Part shown: in pieces, positions 12,668-24,841 of the stretch
How the letters are laid out: every line of letters starts with the position of its first letter
How positions within the stretch are numbered: the stretch's first letter is position 1
DNA from: Gonatopus flavifemur
Lineage: Eukaryota > Arthropoda > Insecta > Hymenoptera > Dryinidae
Length of the DNA stretch: 64,000 bases
Reading direction: 5' to 3'
Assembly (NCBI GenBank): GCA_018340375.1
Contig: JAFFJZ010000017.1
Coordinates: 2,656,001-2,720,000, forward strand
Notes under the pieces: generated by a model
Databases searched by the model: none
Told to the model about the DNA's origin: nothing
What the model saw: the letters and a program-made list of their open reading frames with translations, nothing else
Made by a program: the position numbers and the translations under genes

Positions 12668-12830
12668 GTTTGTACCCTAAATCCGGATGGGATAAAGCAT
12701 TTTGAAACTCCTAATCCTGTAATTTTTCAACTTTCGGGTGCTATAAAATCACTTAGGAGATTCCTGCTTAAATTCTGCCTGGATCACAATGATCCCCACA
12801 TGCCAGAGTATGATTCCACCTAGTATCATC
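12668..12830 (+). repeat. Exemplar family II class A monomer, 163 bp
   Basis: Follows B3 directly. It is class A with GGGATAAAGCATTTTGAAAC and TATAAAATCACTTAGGAG (CAC in place of GAC). This copy has a private TTCCTGCTTAAATTC change where the others read TTCCGGCAAAAATTC. Confidence 0.88.
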
Positions 12831-12992
12831 GTTTGTACCCTAAATCCGGATGAGATAGAGCATTTGAAGACAAAAAAATTGTAATTCCGTAACTTTCGGG
12901 TGCTATAAAATGACTTAGGAGATTCCGGCAAAAATTCTGCCTGGATCACAATGATCCCCACATGCCAGAGTATGATTTCGCCAAGTATCATC
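12831..12992 (+). repeat. Exemplar B4 subtype monomer, 162 bp
   Basis: Class B unit with GACAAAAAAATTGTAATTCC and GTAACTTTCGGG. The box-like site reads TCCG for TTCG, so it matches only 7 of 9 CENP-B essential positions. It is followed by a GATTTCGCCAAG / GTTCTTACCC junction seen again near 14765, 17200, 20770 and 35390. Confidence 0.85.
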
Positions 12993-15101
12993 GTTCTTAC
13001 CCTAAATCCGGTTGAGATAGAGCATTTTGAAACTCCTAATCCTGTAATTTTTCAACTTTCAGGAGCTATAAAATGACTTAGGAGATTCCGGCAGAAATCC
13101 TGATGGATCACAATGATGCCCACATGCCAGAGTATCATTCCACCCAGTATCATCGTTTGTACCCTAAATCCGGATGAGATAGAGCATTTGAAGACAAAAG
13201 AGTTGTAATTTCGTAACTTTCGGGCGCTATAAAATGACTTAGGAGATTCCGGCAAAAATTCTGCCTGGATCACAATGATCCCCACATGCCGGGGTATGAT
13301 TCTACCCAGTATCATCGTTTGTACCCTGAATCCGGATGAGATAGAGCATTTTGAAACTCCTAATCCTGTAGTTCTTCAACTTTCGGGAGCTATAAAATGA
13401 CTTAGGAGATTCCGGTAAAAATCCTGCCTGGATCACAATGATTCCCACATGCCAGAGTATGATTTCACCCAGTATTATAGTTTGTACCCTAAATCCGGAT
13501 GGGATAGAGCATTTGAAGACAAAAAAGTTGTAATTCCGTAACTTTCGGGTGCTATAAAATGACTTAGGAGATTCCGGCGAAAATCCTGCCTGGATCACAA
13601 TGATCCTCACATGTCAGAGTATGATTCCACCCAGTATCATCGTTTGTACCCTAAATGCGGATGAGATAGAGCATTTGAAGACAAAAGAGTTGTAATTTCG
13701 TAACTTTCGGGCGCTATAAAATGACTTAGGAGATTCCGGCGAAAATTCTGCCTGGATCACAATGATCCCCACATGCCAGAGTATGATTTCACCCAGTATC
13801 ATAGTTTGTACCCCAAATCCGGATGGGATAGAGCATTTAAAGACAAAAGAGTTGTAATTTCGGAACTTTCGGGTGCTATAAGATGACTTAGGAGCTTCCG
13901 GCAAAAATTCTGCTCGGATCACAATGGTCCTCACATGCCAGAGTATGATTCCACCAAGTATCATCGTTTGTACCCTAAATCCGGATGGGATAAAGCATTT
14001 TGAAACTCCTAATCCTGTAATTTTTCAACTTTCGGGTGCTATAAAATCACTTAGGAGATTCCGGCAAAAATTCTGCCTGGATCACAATGATCCCCACATG
14101 TCAGAGTATGATTCCACCCAGTATCATCGTTTGTACCCCAAATGCGGATGAGATAGAGCATTTGAAGACAAAAGAGTTGTAATTTCGTAACTTTCGGGCG
14201 CTATAAAATGACTTTGGAGATTCCGGCGAAAATTCTGCCTGGATCACAAAGATCCCCACATGCCAGAGTATGATTCCACCCAGTATCATAGTTTGTACCC
14301 CAAATCCGGATAGGATAGAGCATTTAAAGACAAAAGAGTTGTAATTTCGGAACTTTCGGGTGCTATAAGATGACTTAGGAGCTTCCGGCAAAAATTCTGC
14401 TCGGATCACAATGGTCCCCACATGCCAGAGTATGATTCCACCAAGTATCATCGTTTGTACCCTAAATCCGGATGGGATAAAGCATTTTGAAACTCCTAAT
14501 CCTGTAATTTTTCAACTTTCGGGTGCTATAAAATCACTTAGGAGATTCCGGCAAAAATTCTGCCTGCATCACAATGATCCCCACATGCCAGAGTATGATT
14601 CCACCTAGTATCATCGTTTGTACCCTAAATCCGGATGAGATAGAGCATTTGAAGACAAAAAAATTGTAATTCCGTAACTTTCGGGTGCTATAAAATGACT
14701 TAGGAGATTCCGGCAAAAATTCTGCCTGGATCACAATGATCCCCACATGCCAGAGTATGATTTCGCCAAGTATCATCGTTCTTACCCTAAATCCGGTTGA
14801 GATAGAGCATTTTGAAACTCCTAATCCTGTAATTTTTCAACTTTCAGGAGCTATAAAATGACTTAGGAGATTCCGGCAGAAATCCTGATGGATCACAATG
14901 ATGCCCACATGCCAGAGTATCATTTCACCCAGTATCATCGTTTGTACCCTAAATCCGGATGAGATAGAGCATTTGAAGACAAAAGAGTTGTAATTTCGTA
15001 ACTTTCGGGCGCTATAAAATGACTTAGGAGATTCCGGCAAAAATTCTGCCTGGATCACAATGATCCCCACATGCCGGGGTATGATTCTACCCAGTATCAT
15101 C

Positions 15102-15264
15102 GTTTGTACCCTGAATCCGGATGAGATAGAGCATTTTGAAGACAAAAGAGTTGTAATTTCGTAACTTTCGGGCGCTATAAAATGACTTAGGAGATTCCGG
15201 CGAAAATTCTGCCTGGATCACAATGATCCCCACATGCCAGAGTATGATTTCACCCAGTATCATA
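15102..15264. repeat. Chimeric A/B monomer
   Basis: The unit begins with class A sequence up to GCATTTTGAA and then continues with class B sequence GACAAAAGAGTTGTAATTTC. The extra T of class A is kept, so it is 163 bp although its second half is class B. It looks like a product of exchange within a monomer, between misaligned A and B units. It joins a copy of 14.1-15.1 kb to a B3-containing segment. Confidence 0.8.
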
Positions 15265-18200
15265 GTTTGTACCCCAAATCCGGATGGGATAGAGCATTTA
15301 AAGACAAAAGAGTTGTAATTTCGGAACTTTCGGTCGCTATAAGATGACTTAGGAGCTTCCGGCAAAAATTCTGCTCGGATCACAATGGTCCCCACATGCC
15401 AGAGTATGATTCCACCAAGTATCATCGTTTGTACCCTAGATCCGGATGGGATAAAGCATTTTGAAACTCCTAATCCTGTAGTTCTTCAACTTTCGGGAGC
15501 TATAAAATGACTCAGGAGATTCCGGCAAAAATTCTGCCTGGATCACAATGATCCCCACATGCCAGAATATGATTTTACCCAGTATTATCGTTTGTACCCT
15601 GAATCCGGTTGAGATAGAGCATTTTGAAACTCCTAATCCTGTAATTTTTCAACTTTCGGGTGCTATAAAATCACTAAGGAGATTCCGGCAAAAATTCTGC
15701 CTGGATCACAATGATGCTCACATGCCAGAGTATGATTGCACCCAGTATGATCGTTCGTACCCTCAATCCGGATGAGATAGAGCATTTTGGAACTCCTAAT
15801 CCTGTAATTTTTCAACTTTCGGGGGCTACAAAATGACTCAGGAGATTCCGGCAAAAATCCTGCCTGGATCACAATGATCCCCACATGTCAGAGTATGATT
15901 CCACCCAGTATCATCGTTTGTACCCCAAATGCGGATGAGATAGAGCATTTGAAGACAAAAGAGTTGTAATTTCGTAACTTTCGGGCGCTATAAAATGACT
16001 TAGGAGATTCCGGCGAAAATTCTGCCTGGATCACGAAGATCCCCACATGCCAGAGTATGATTTCACCCAGTATCATAGTTTGTACCCCAAATCCGGATGG
16101 CATAGAGCATTTAAAGACAAAAGAGTTGTAATTTCGGAACTTTCGGGTGCTATGAGATGACTTAGGAGCTTCCGGCAAAAATTCTGCTCGGATCACAATG
16201 GTCCCCACATGCCAGAGTATGATTCCACCAAGTATCATCGTTTGTACCCTAAATCCGGATGGGATAAAGCATTTTGAAACTCCTAATCCTGTAATTTTTC
16301 AACTTTCGGGTGCTATAAAATCACTTAGGAGATTCCGGCAAAAATTCTGCCTGGATCACAATGATCCCCACATGCCAGAGTATGATTCCACCTAGTATCA
16401 TCGTTTGTACCCTAAATCCGGATGGGATAGAGCATTTGAAGACAAAAAAGTTGTAATTCCGTAACTTTCGGGTGCTATAAAATGACTTAGGAGATTCCGG
16501 CGAAAATCCTGCCTGGATCACAATGATCCTCACATGTCAGAGTATGATTCCATCCAGTATCATCGTTTGTACCCTAAATGCGGATGAGATAGAGCATTTG
16601 AAGACAAAAGAGTTGTAATTTCGTAACTTTCGGGCGCTATAAAATGACTTGTGAGATTCCGGCGAAAATTCTGCCTGGATCACAATGATCCCCACATGCC
16701 AGAGTATGATTTCACCCAGTATCATAGTTTGTACCCCAAATCCGGATGGGATAGAGCATTTAAAGACAAAAGAGTTGTAATTTCGGAACTTTCGGGTGCT
16801 ATAAGATGACTTAGGAGCTTCCGGCAAAAATTCTGCTCGGATCACAATGGTCCTCACATGCCAGAGTATGATTCCACCAAGTATCATCGTTTGTACCCTA
16901 AATCCGGATGGGATAAAGCATTTTGAAACTCCTAATCCTGTAATTTTTCAACTTTCGGGTGCTATAAAATCACTTAGGAGATTCCGGCAAAAATTCTGCC
17001 TGGATCACAATGATCCCCACATGCCAGAGTATGATTCCACCTAGTATCATCGTTTGTACCCTAAATCCGGATGAGATAGAGCATTTGAAGACAAAAAAAT
17101 TGTAATTCCGTAACTTTCGGGTGCTATAAAATGACTTAGGAGATTCCGGCAAAAATTCTGCCTGGATCACAATGATCCCCACATGCCAGAGTATGATTTC
17201 GCCGAGTATCATCGTTCTTACCCTAAATCCGGTTGAGATAGAGCATTTTGAAACTCCTAATCCTGTAATTTTTCAACTTTCAGGAGCTATAAAATGACTT
17301 AGGAGATTCCGGCAGAAATCCTGATGGATCACAATGATGCCCACATGCCAGAGTATCATTCCACCCAGTATCATCGTTTGTACCCTAAATCCGGATGAGA
17401 TAGAGCATTTGAAGACAAAAGAGTTGTAATTTCGTAACTTTCGGGCGCTATAAAATGACTTAGGAGATTCCGGCGAAAATCCTGCCTGGATCACAATGAT
17501 CCCCACATGTCAGAGTATGATTCCACCCAGTATCATCGTTTGTACCCTGAATCCGGTTGAGATAGAGCATTTGAAGACAAAAGAGTTGTAATTTCGTAAC
17601 TTTCGGGCGCTATAAAATGACTTAGGAGATTCCGGCAAAAATCCTGATGGATCACAATGATGCCCACATGCCAGAGTATCATTCCACCCAGTATCATCGT
17701 TTGCACCCTAAATCCGGATGAGATAGAGCATTTGAAGACAAAAGAGTTGTAATTTCGTAACTTTCGGGCGCTATAAAATGACTTAGGAGATTCCGGCAAA
17801 AATTCTGCCTGGATCACAATGATCCCCACATGCCAGAATATGATTTTACCCAGTATTATCGTTTGTACCCTGAATCCGGTTGAGATAGAGCATTTTGAAA
17901 CTCCTAATCCTGTAATTTTTCAACTTTCGGGAGCTATAAAATGACTTAGGAGATTCCGGCAAAAATCCTGCCTGGATCACAATGATTCCCACATGCCAGA
18001 GTATGATTTCACCCAGTATTATAGTTTATACCCTAAATCCGGATGGGATAGAGCATTTGAAGACAAAAAAGTTGTAATTCCGTAACTTTCGGGTGCTATA
18101 AAATGACTTAGGAGATTCCGGCGAAAATCCTGCCTGGATCACAATGATCCCCACATGTCAGAGTATGATTCCACCCAGTATCATCGTTTGTACCCTGAAT

Positions 18201-21105
18201 CCGGATGAGATAGAGCATTTGAAGACAAAAGAGTTGTAATTTCGTAACTTTCGGGCGCTATAAAATGACTTAGGAGATTCCGGCGAAAATCCTGCCTGGA
18301 TCACAATGATCCCCACATGTCAGAGTATGATTTCACCAAGTATCATCGTTTGTCCCCTGAATCCGGATGAGATGGAGCATTTTGAAACTCCCAATCCTGT
18401 AATTTTTCAACTTCCGGGGGCTGTAAAATGACTTAGGAGATTCCGGCAAGAATTCTGCCTGGATCACAATGATCCCCACATGCCAGAGTATGATTCCACC
18501 TAGTATCATCGTTTGTACCCTGAATACGGATGAGATAGAGCATTTGAAGAGAAAAAAGTTGTAATTTCGTAACTTTCGGGTGCTATAAAATGACTTAGGA
18601 GATTCCGGCGAAAATTCTGCCTGGATCACAATGATCCCCACATGCCAGAGTATGATTTCACCAAGTATCATCGTTTGTATCCTGAATACGGATGAGATAG
18701 AGCATTTGAAGACAAAAAAGTTGTAATTTCGTAACTTTCGGGTGCTATAAAATGACTTAGGAGATTCCGGCAAAAATTCTGCCTGGATCACAATGATCCC
18801 CACATGCCAGAGTATGATTGCACCCAGTATCATCGTTCGTACCCTAAATCCGGTTGAGATAGAGCATTTTGAAACTCCTAATCCTGTAATTTTTCAACTT
18901 TCGGGAGCTATAAAATGACTTAGGAGATTCCGGCAAAAATCCTGATGGATCACAATGATGCCCACATGCCAGAGTATCATTCCACCCAGTATCATCGTTC
19001 GCACCCTAAATCCGGATGAGATAGAGCATTTGAAGACAAAAGAGTTGTAATTTCGTAACTTTCGGGCGCTATAAAATGACTTAGGAGATTCCGGCAAAAA
19101 TTCTGCCTGGATCACAATGATCACACATGCCGGGGTATGATTCCACCCAGTATCATCGTTTGTACCCTGAATCCGGATGAGATAGAGCATTTTGAAACTC
19201 CTAATCCTGTAATTCTTCAACTTTCGGGTGCGATAAAATCACTAAGGAGATTCCGGCAAAAATTCTGCTTGGATCACAATGATCCTCACATGCCAGAGTA
19301 TGATTGCACCCAGTATGATCGTTCGTACCCTTAATCCGGATGACATAGAGCATTTTGGAACTCCTAATCCTGTAATTTTTCAACTTTCGGGGGCTACAAA
19401 ATGACTCAGGAGATTCCGGCAAAAATCCTGCCTGGATCACAATGATCCCCACATGTCAGAGTATGATTCCACCCAGTATCATCGTTTGTACCCCAAATGC
19501 GGATGAGATAGAGCATTTGAAGACAAAAGAGTTGTAATTTCGTAACTTTCGGGCGCTATAAAATGACTTAGGAGATTCCGGCGAAAATTCTGCCTGGATC
19601 ACGAAGATCCCCACATGCCAGAGTATGATTTCACCCAGTATCATAGTTTGTACCCCAAATCCGGATGGCATAGAGCATTTAAAGACAAAAGAGTTGTAAT
19701 TTCGGAACTTTCGGGTGCTATGAGATGACTTAGGAGCTTCCGGCAAAAATTCTGCTCGGATCACAATGGTCCCCACATGCCAGAGTATGATTCCACCAAG
19801 TATCATCGTTTGTACCCTAAATCCGGATGGGATAAAGCATTTTGAAACTCCTAATCCTGTAATTTTTCAACTTTCGGGTGCTATAAAATCACTTAGGAGA
19901 TTCCGGCAAAAATTCTGCCTGGATCACAATGATCCCCACATGCCAGAGTATGATTCCACCTAGTATCATCGTTTGTACCCTAAATCCGGATGGGATAGAG
20001 CATTTGAAGACAAAAAAGTTGTAATTCCGTAACTTTCGGGTGCTATAAAATGACTTAGGAGATTCCGGCGAAAATCCTGCCTGGATCACAATGATCCTCA
20101 CATGTCAGAGTATGATTCCATCCAGTATCATCGTTTGTACCCTGAATGCGAATGAGATAGAGCATTTGAAGACAAAAGAGTTGTAATTTCGTAACTTTCG
20201 GGCGCTATAAAATGACTTAGGAGATTCCGGCGAAAATTCTGCCTGGATCACAATGATCCCCACATGCCAGAGTATGATTTCACCCAGTATCATAGTTTGT
20301 ACCCCAAATCCGGATGGGATAGAGCATTTAAAGACAAAAGAGTTGTAATTTCGGAACTTTCGGGTGCTATAAGATGACTTAGGAGCTTCCGGCAAAAATT
20401 CTGCTCGGATCACAATGGTCCCCACATGCCAGAGTATGATTCCACCGAGTATCATCGTTCGTACCCTAAATCCGGATGGGATAAAGCATTTTGAAACTCC
20501 TAATCCTGTAATTTTTCAACTTTCGGGTGCTATAAAATCACTTAGGAGATTCCGGCAAAAATTCTGCCTGGATCACAATGATCCCCACATGCCAGAGTAT
20601 GATTCCACCTAGTATCATCGTTTGTACCCTAAATCCGGATGAGATAGAGCATTTGAAGACAAAAAAATTGTAATTCCGTAACTTTCGGGTGCTATAAAAT
20701 GACTTAGGAGATTCCGGCAAAAATTCTGCCTGGATCACAATGATCCCCACATGCCAGAGTATGATTTCGCCAAGTATCATCGTTCTTACCCTAAATCCGG
20801 TTGAGATAGAGCATTTTGAAACTCCTAATCCTGTAATTTTTCAACTTTCAGGAGCTATAAAATGACTTAGCAGATTCCGGCAGAAATCCTGATGGATCAC
20901 AATGATGCCCACATGCCAGAGTATCATTCCACCCAGTATCATCGTTTGTACCCTAAATCCGGATGAGATAGAGCATTTGAAGACAAAAGAGTTGTAATTT
21001 CGTAACTTTCGGGCGCTATAAAATGACTTAGGAGATTCCGGCAAAAATTCTGCCTGGATCACAATGATCCCCACATGCCGGGGTATGATTCTACCCAGTA
21101 TCATC

Positions 21106-21755
21106 GTTTGTACCCTGAATCCGGATGAGATAGAGCATTTTGAAACTCCTAATCCTGTAGTTCTTCAACTTTCGGGAGCTATAAAATGACTTAGGAGATT
21201 CCGGTAAAAATCCTGCCTGGATCACAATGATTCCCACATGCCAGAGTATGATTTCACCCAGTATTATAGTTTGTACCCTAAATCCGGATGGGATAGAGCA
21301 TTTGAAGACAAAAAAGTTGTAATTCCGTAACTTTCGGGTGCTATAAAATGACTTAGGAGATTCCGGCGAAAATCCTGCCTGGATCACAATGATCCTCACA
21401 TGTCAGAGTATGATTCCACCCAGTATCATCGTTTGTACCCTGAATCCGGATGAGATAGAGCATTTTGAAACTCCTAATCCTGTAGTTCTTCAACTTTCGG
21501 GAGCTATAAAATGACTTAGGAGATTCCGGTAAAAATCCTGCCTGGATCACAATGATTCCCACATGCCAGAGTATGATTTCACCCAGTATTATAGTTTGTA
21601 CCCTAAATCCGGATGGGATAGAGCATTTGAAGACAAAAAAGTTGTAATTCCGTAACTTTCGGGTGCTATAAAATGACTTAGGAGATTCCGGCGAAAATCC
21701 TGCCTGGATCACAATGATCCTCACATGTCAGAGTATGATTCCACCCAGTATCATC
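21106..21755. repeat. Recent 325-bp dimer duplication
   Basis: Two successive copies of an A-B dimer, 21106-21430 and 21431-21755, look identical or nearly so (each 163 plus 162 bp). The same dimer is single at 13317-13640 and 35718-36040, so the doubling is local and recent. Confidence 0.85.
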
Positions 21756-22419
21756 GTTTGTACCCTAAATGCGGATGAGATAGAGCATTTGAAGACAAAA
21801 GAGTTGTAATTTCGTAACTTTCGGGCGCTATAAAATGACTTAGGAGATTCCGGCGAAAATTCTGCCTGGATCACAATGATCCCCACATGCCAGAGTATGA
21901 TTTCACCCAGTATCATAGTTTGTACCCCAAATCCGGATGGGATAGAGCATTTAAAGACAAAAGAGTTGTAATTTCGGAACTTTCGGTCGCTATAAGATGA
22001 CTTAGGAGCTTCCGGCAAAAATTCTGCTCGGATCACAATGGTCCCCACATGCCAGAGTATGATTCCACCAAGTATCATCGTTTGTACCCTAGATCCGGAT
22101 GGGATAAAGCATTTTGAAACTCCTAATCCCGTAGTTCTTCAACTTTCGGGAGCTATAAAATGACTCAGGAGATTCCGGCAAAAATTCTGCCTGGATCACA
22201 ATGATCCCCACATGCCAGAATATGATTTTACCCAGTATTATCGTTTGTACCCTGAATCCGGTTGAGATAGAGCATTTTGAAACTCCTAATCCTGTAATTT
22301 TTCAACTTTCGGGAGCTATAAAATGACTTAGGAGATTCCGGCAAAAATCCTGCCTGGATCACAATGATTCCCACATGCCAGAGTATGATTTCACCCAGTA
22401 TTATAGTTTGTACCCTAAA

Positions 22420-23617
22420 TCCGGATGGGATAGAGCATTTGAAGACAAAAAAGTTGTAATTCCGTAACTTTCGGGTGCTATAAAATGACTTAGGAGATTC
22501 CGGCGAAAATCCTGCCTGGATCACAATGATCCCCACATGTCAGAGTATGATTCCACCCAGTATCATCGTTTGTACCCTGAATCCGGATGAGATAGAGCAT
22601 TTGGAGACAAAAGAGTTGTAATTTCGTAACTTTCGGGCGCTATAAAATGACTTAGGAGATTCCGGCAAAAATTCTGCCTGGATCACAATGATCCTCACAT
22701 GTCAGAGTATGATTTCACCAAGTATCATCGTTTGTACCCTGAATCCGGATGAGATGGAGCATTTTGAAACTCCTAATCCTGTAATTTTTCAACTTTCGGG
22801 TGCTATAAAATCACTAAGGAGATTCCGGCAAAAATTCTGCCTGGATCACAATGATCCTCACATGCCAGAGTATGATTGCACCCAGTATGATCGTTCGTAC
22901 CCTCAATCCGGATGAGATAGAGCATTTTGGAACTCCTAATCCTGTAATTTTTCAACTTTCGGGGGCTATAAAATGACTTAGGAGATTCCGGCGAAAATCC
23001 TGCCTGGATCACAATGATCCTCACATGTCAGAGTATGATTCCATCCAGTATCATCGTTTGTACCCTCAATGCGGATGGGATAGAGCATTTGAAGACAAAA
23101 AAGTTGTAATTCCGTAACTTTCGGGTGCTATAAAATGACTTAGGAGATTCCGGCGAAAATCCTGCCTGGATCACAATGATCCCCACATGTCAGAGTATGA
23201 TTCCACCCAGTATCATCGTTTGTACCCTGAATCCGGATGAGATAGAGCATTTGGAGACAAAAGAGTTGTAATTTCGTAACTTTCGGGCGCTATAAAATGA
23301 CTTAGGAGATTCCGGCAAAAATTCTGCCTGGATCACAATGATCCTCACATGTCAGAGTATGATTTCACCAAGTATCATCGTTTGTACCCTGAATCCGGAT
23401 GAGATGGAGCATTTTGAAACTCCTAATCCTGTAATTTTTCAACTTTCGGGTGCTATAAAATCACTAAGGAGATTCCGGCAAAAATTCTGCCTGGATCACA
23501 ATGATCCTCACATGCCAGAGTATGATTGCACCCAGTATGATCGTTCGTACCCTCAATCCGGATGAGATAGAGCATTTTGGAACTCCTAATCCTGTAATTT
23601 TTCAACTTTCGGGGGCT
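22420..23617. repeat. 650-bp four-monomer tandem duplication
   Basis: About 22420-22967 repeats at about 23070-23617 with a constant 650-bp offset. Both carry the rare CATTTGGAGACAAAAGAG unit followed by GAGATGGAGCATTTTG and GTATGATCGTTCG units. The copies diverge after the GGGGGCTATAAAATG / GGGGGCTACAAAATG position. Confidence 0.8.
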
Positions 23618-24841
23618 ACAAAATGACTCAGGAGATTCCGGCAAAAATCCTGCCTGGATCACAATGATCCCCACATGTCAGAGTATGATTCCACCCAGTA
23701 TCATCGTTTGTACCCCAAATGCGGATGAGATAGAGCATTTGAAGACAAAAGAGTTGTAATTTCGTAACTTTCGGGCGCTATAAAATGACTTAGGAGATTC
23801 CGGCGAAAATTCTGCCTGGATCACGAAGATCCCCACATGCCAGAGTATGATTTCACCCAGTATCATAGTTTGTACCCCAAATCCGGATGGCATAGAGCAT
23901 TTAAAGACAAAAGAGTTGTAATTTCGGAACTTTCGGGTGCTATGAGATGACTTAGGAGCTTCCGGCAAAAATTCTGCTCGGATCACAATGGTCCCCACAT
24001 GCCAGAGTATGATTCCACCAAGTATCATCGTTTGTACCCTAAATCCGGATGGGATAAAGCATTTTGAAACTCCTAATCCTGTAATTTTTCAACTTTCGGG
24101 TGCTATAAAATCACTTAGGAGATTCCGGCAAAAATTCTGCCTGGATCACAATGATCCCCACATGCCAGAGTATGATTCCACCTAGTATCATCGTTTGTAC
24201 CCTAAATCCGGATGGGATAGAGCATTTGAAGACAAAAAAGTTGTAATTCCGTAACTTTCGGGTACTATAAAATGACTTAGGAGATTCCGGCGAAAATCCT
24301 GCCTGGATCACAATGATCCTCACATGTCAGAGTATGATTCCATCCAGTATCATCGTTTGTACCCTAAATGCGGATGAGATAGAGCATTTGAAGACAAAAG
24401 AGTTGTAATTTCGTAACTTTCGGGCGCTATAAAATGACTTAGGAGATTCCGGCGAAAATTCTGCCTGGATCACAATGATCCCCACATGCCAGAGTATGAT
24501 TTCACCCAGTATCATAGTTTGTACCCCGAATCCGGATGGGATAGAGCATTTAAAGACAAAAGAGTTGTAATTTCGGAACTTTCGGGTGCTATAAGATGAC
24601 TTAGGAGCTTCCGGCAAAAATTCTGCTCGGATCACAATGGTCCTCACATGCCAGAGTATGATTCCACCAAGTATCATCGTTTGTACCCTAAATCCGGATG
24701 GGATAAAGCATTTTGAAACTCCTAATCCTGTAATTTTTCAACTTTCGGGTGCTATAAAATCACTTAGGAGATTCCGGCAAAAATTCTGCCTGGATCACAA
24801 TGACCCCCACATGCCAGAGTATGATTCCACTCAGTATCATC

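Larger units (their letters stand above)
12344..24841. repeat. Family II satellite block with B3-type trimers
   Basis: This block is dominated by a recurring B (AAATGCGGATGAG, CGGCGAAAATTC), B3 (AGTTTGTACCCCAAATCC, TTTAAAGAC, TTTCGGAAC), A (GGGATAAAGCATTTTG, TATAAAATCACTT) trimer, followed by B2/B4 units with ATTCCGTAAC. Trimers recur near 12344, 13650, 14132, 15930, 16580, 19495, 20145, 21765, 23717 and 24370. Longer tandem copies exist at offsets of 1785 bp (12.6 to 14.4 kb), 3568 bp (15.9-17.5 to 19.5-21.0 kb) and 4222 bp (19.5 to 23.7 kb), equivalent to 11, 22 and 26 monomers. Confidence 0.9.
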
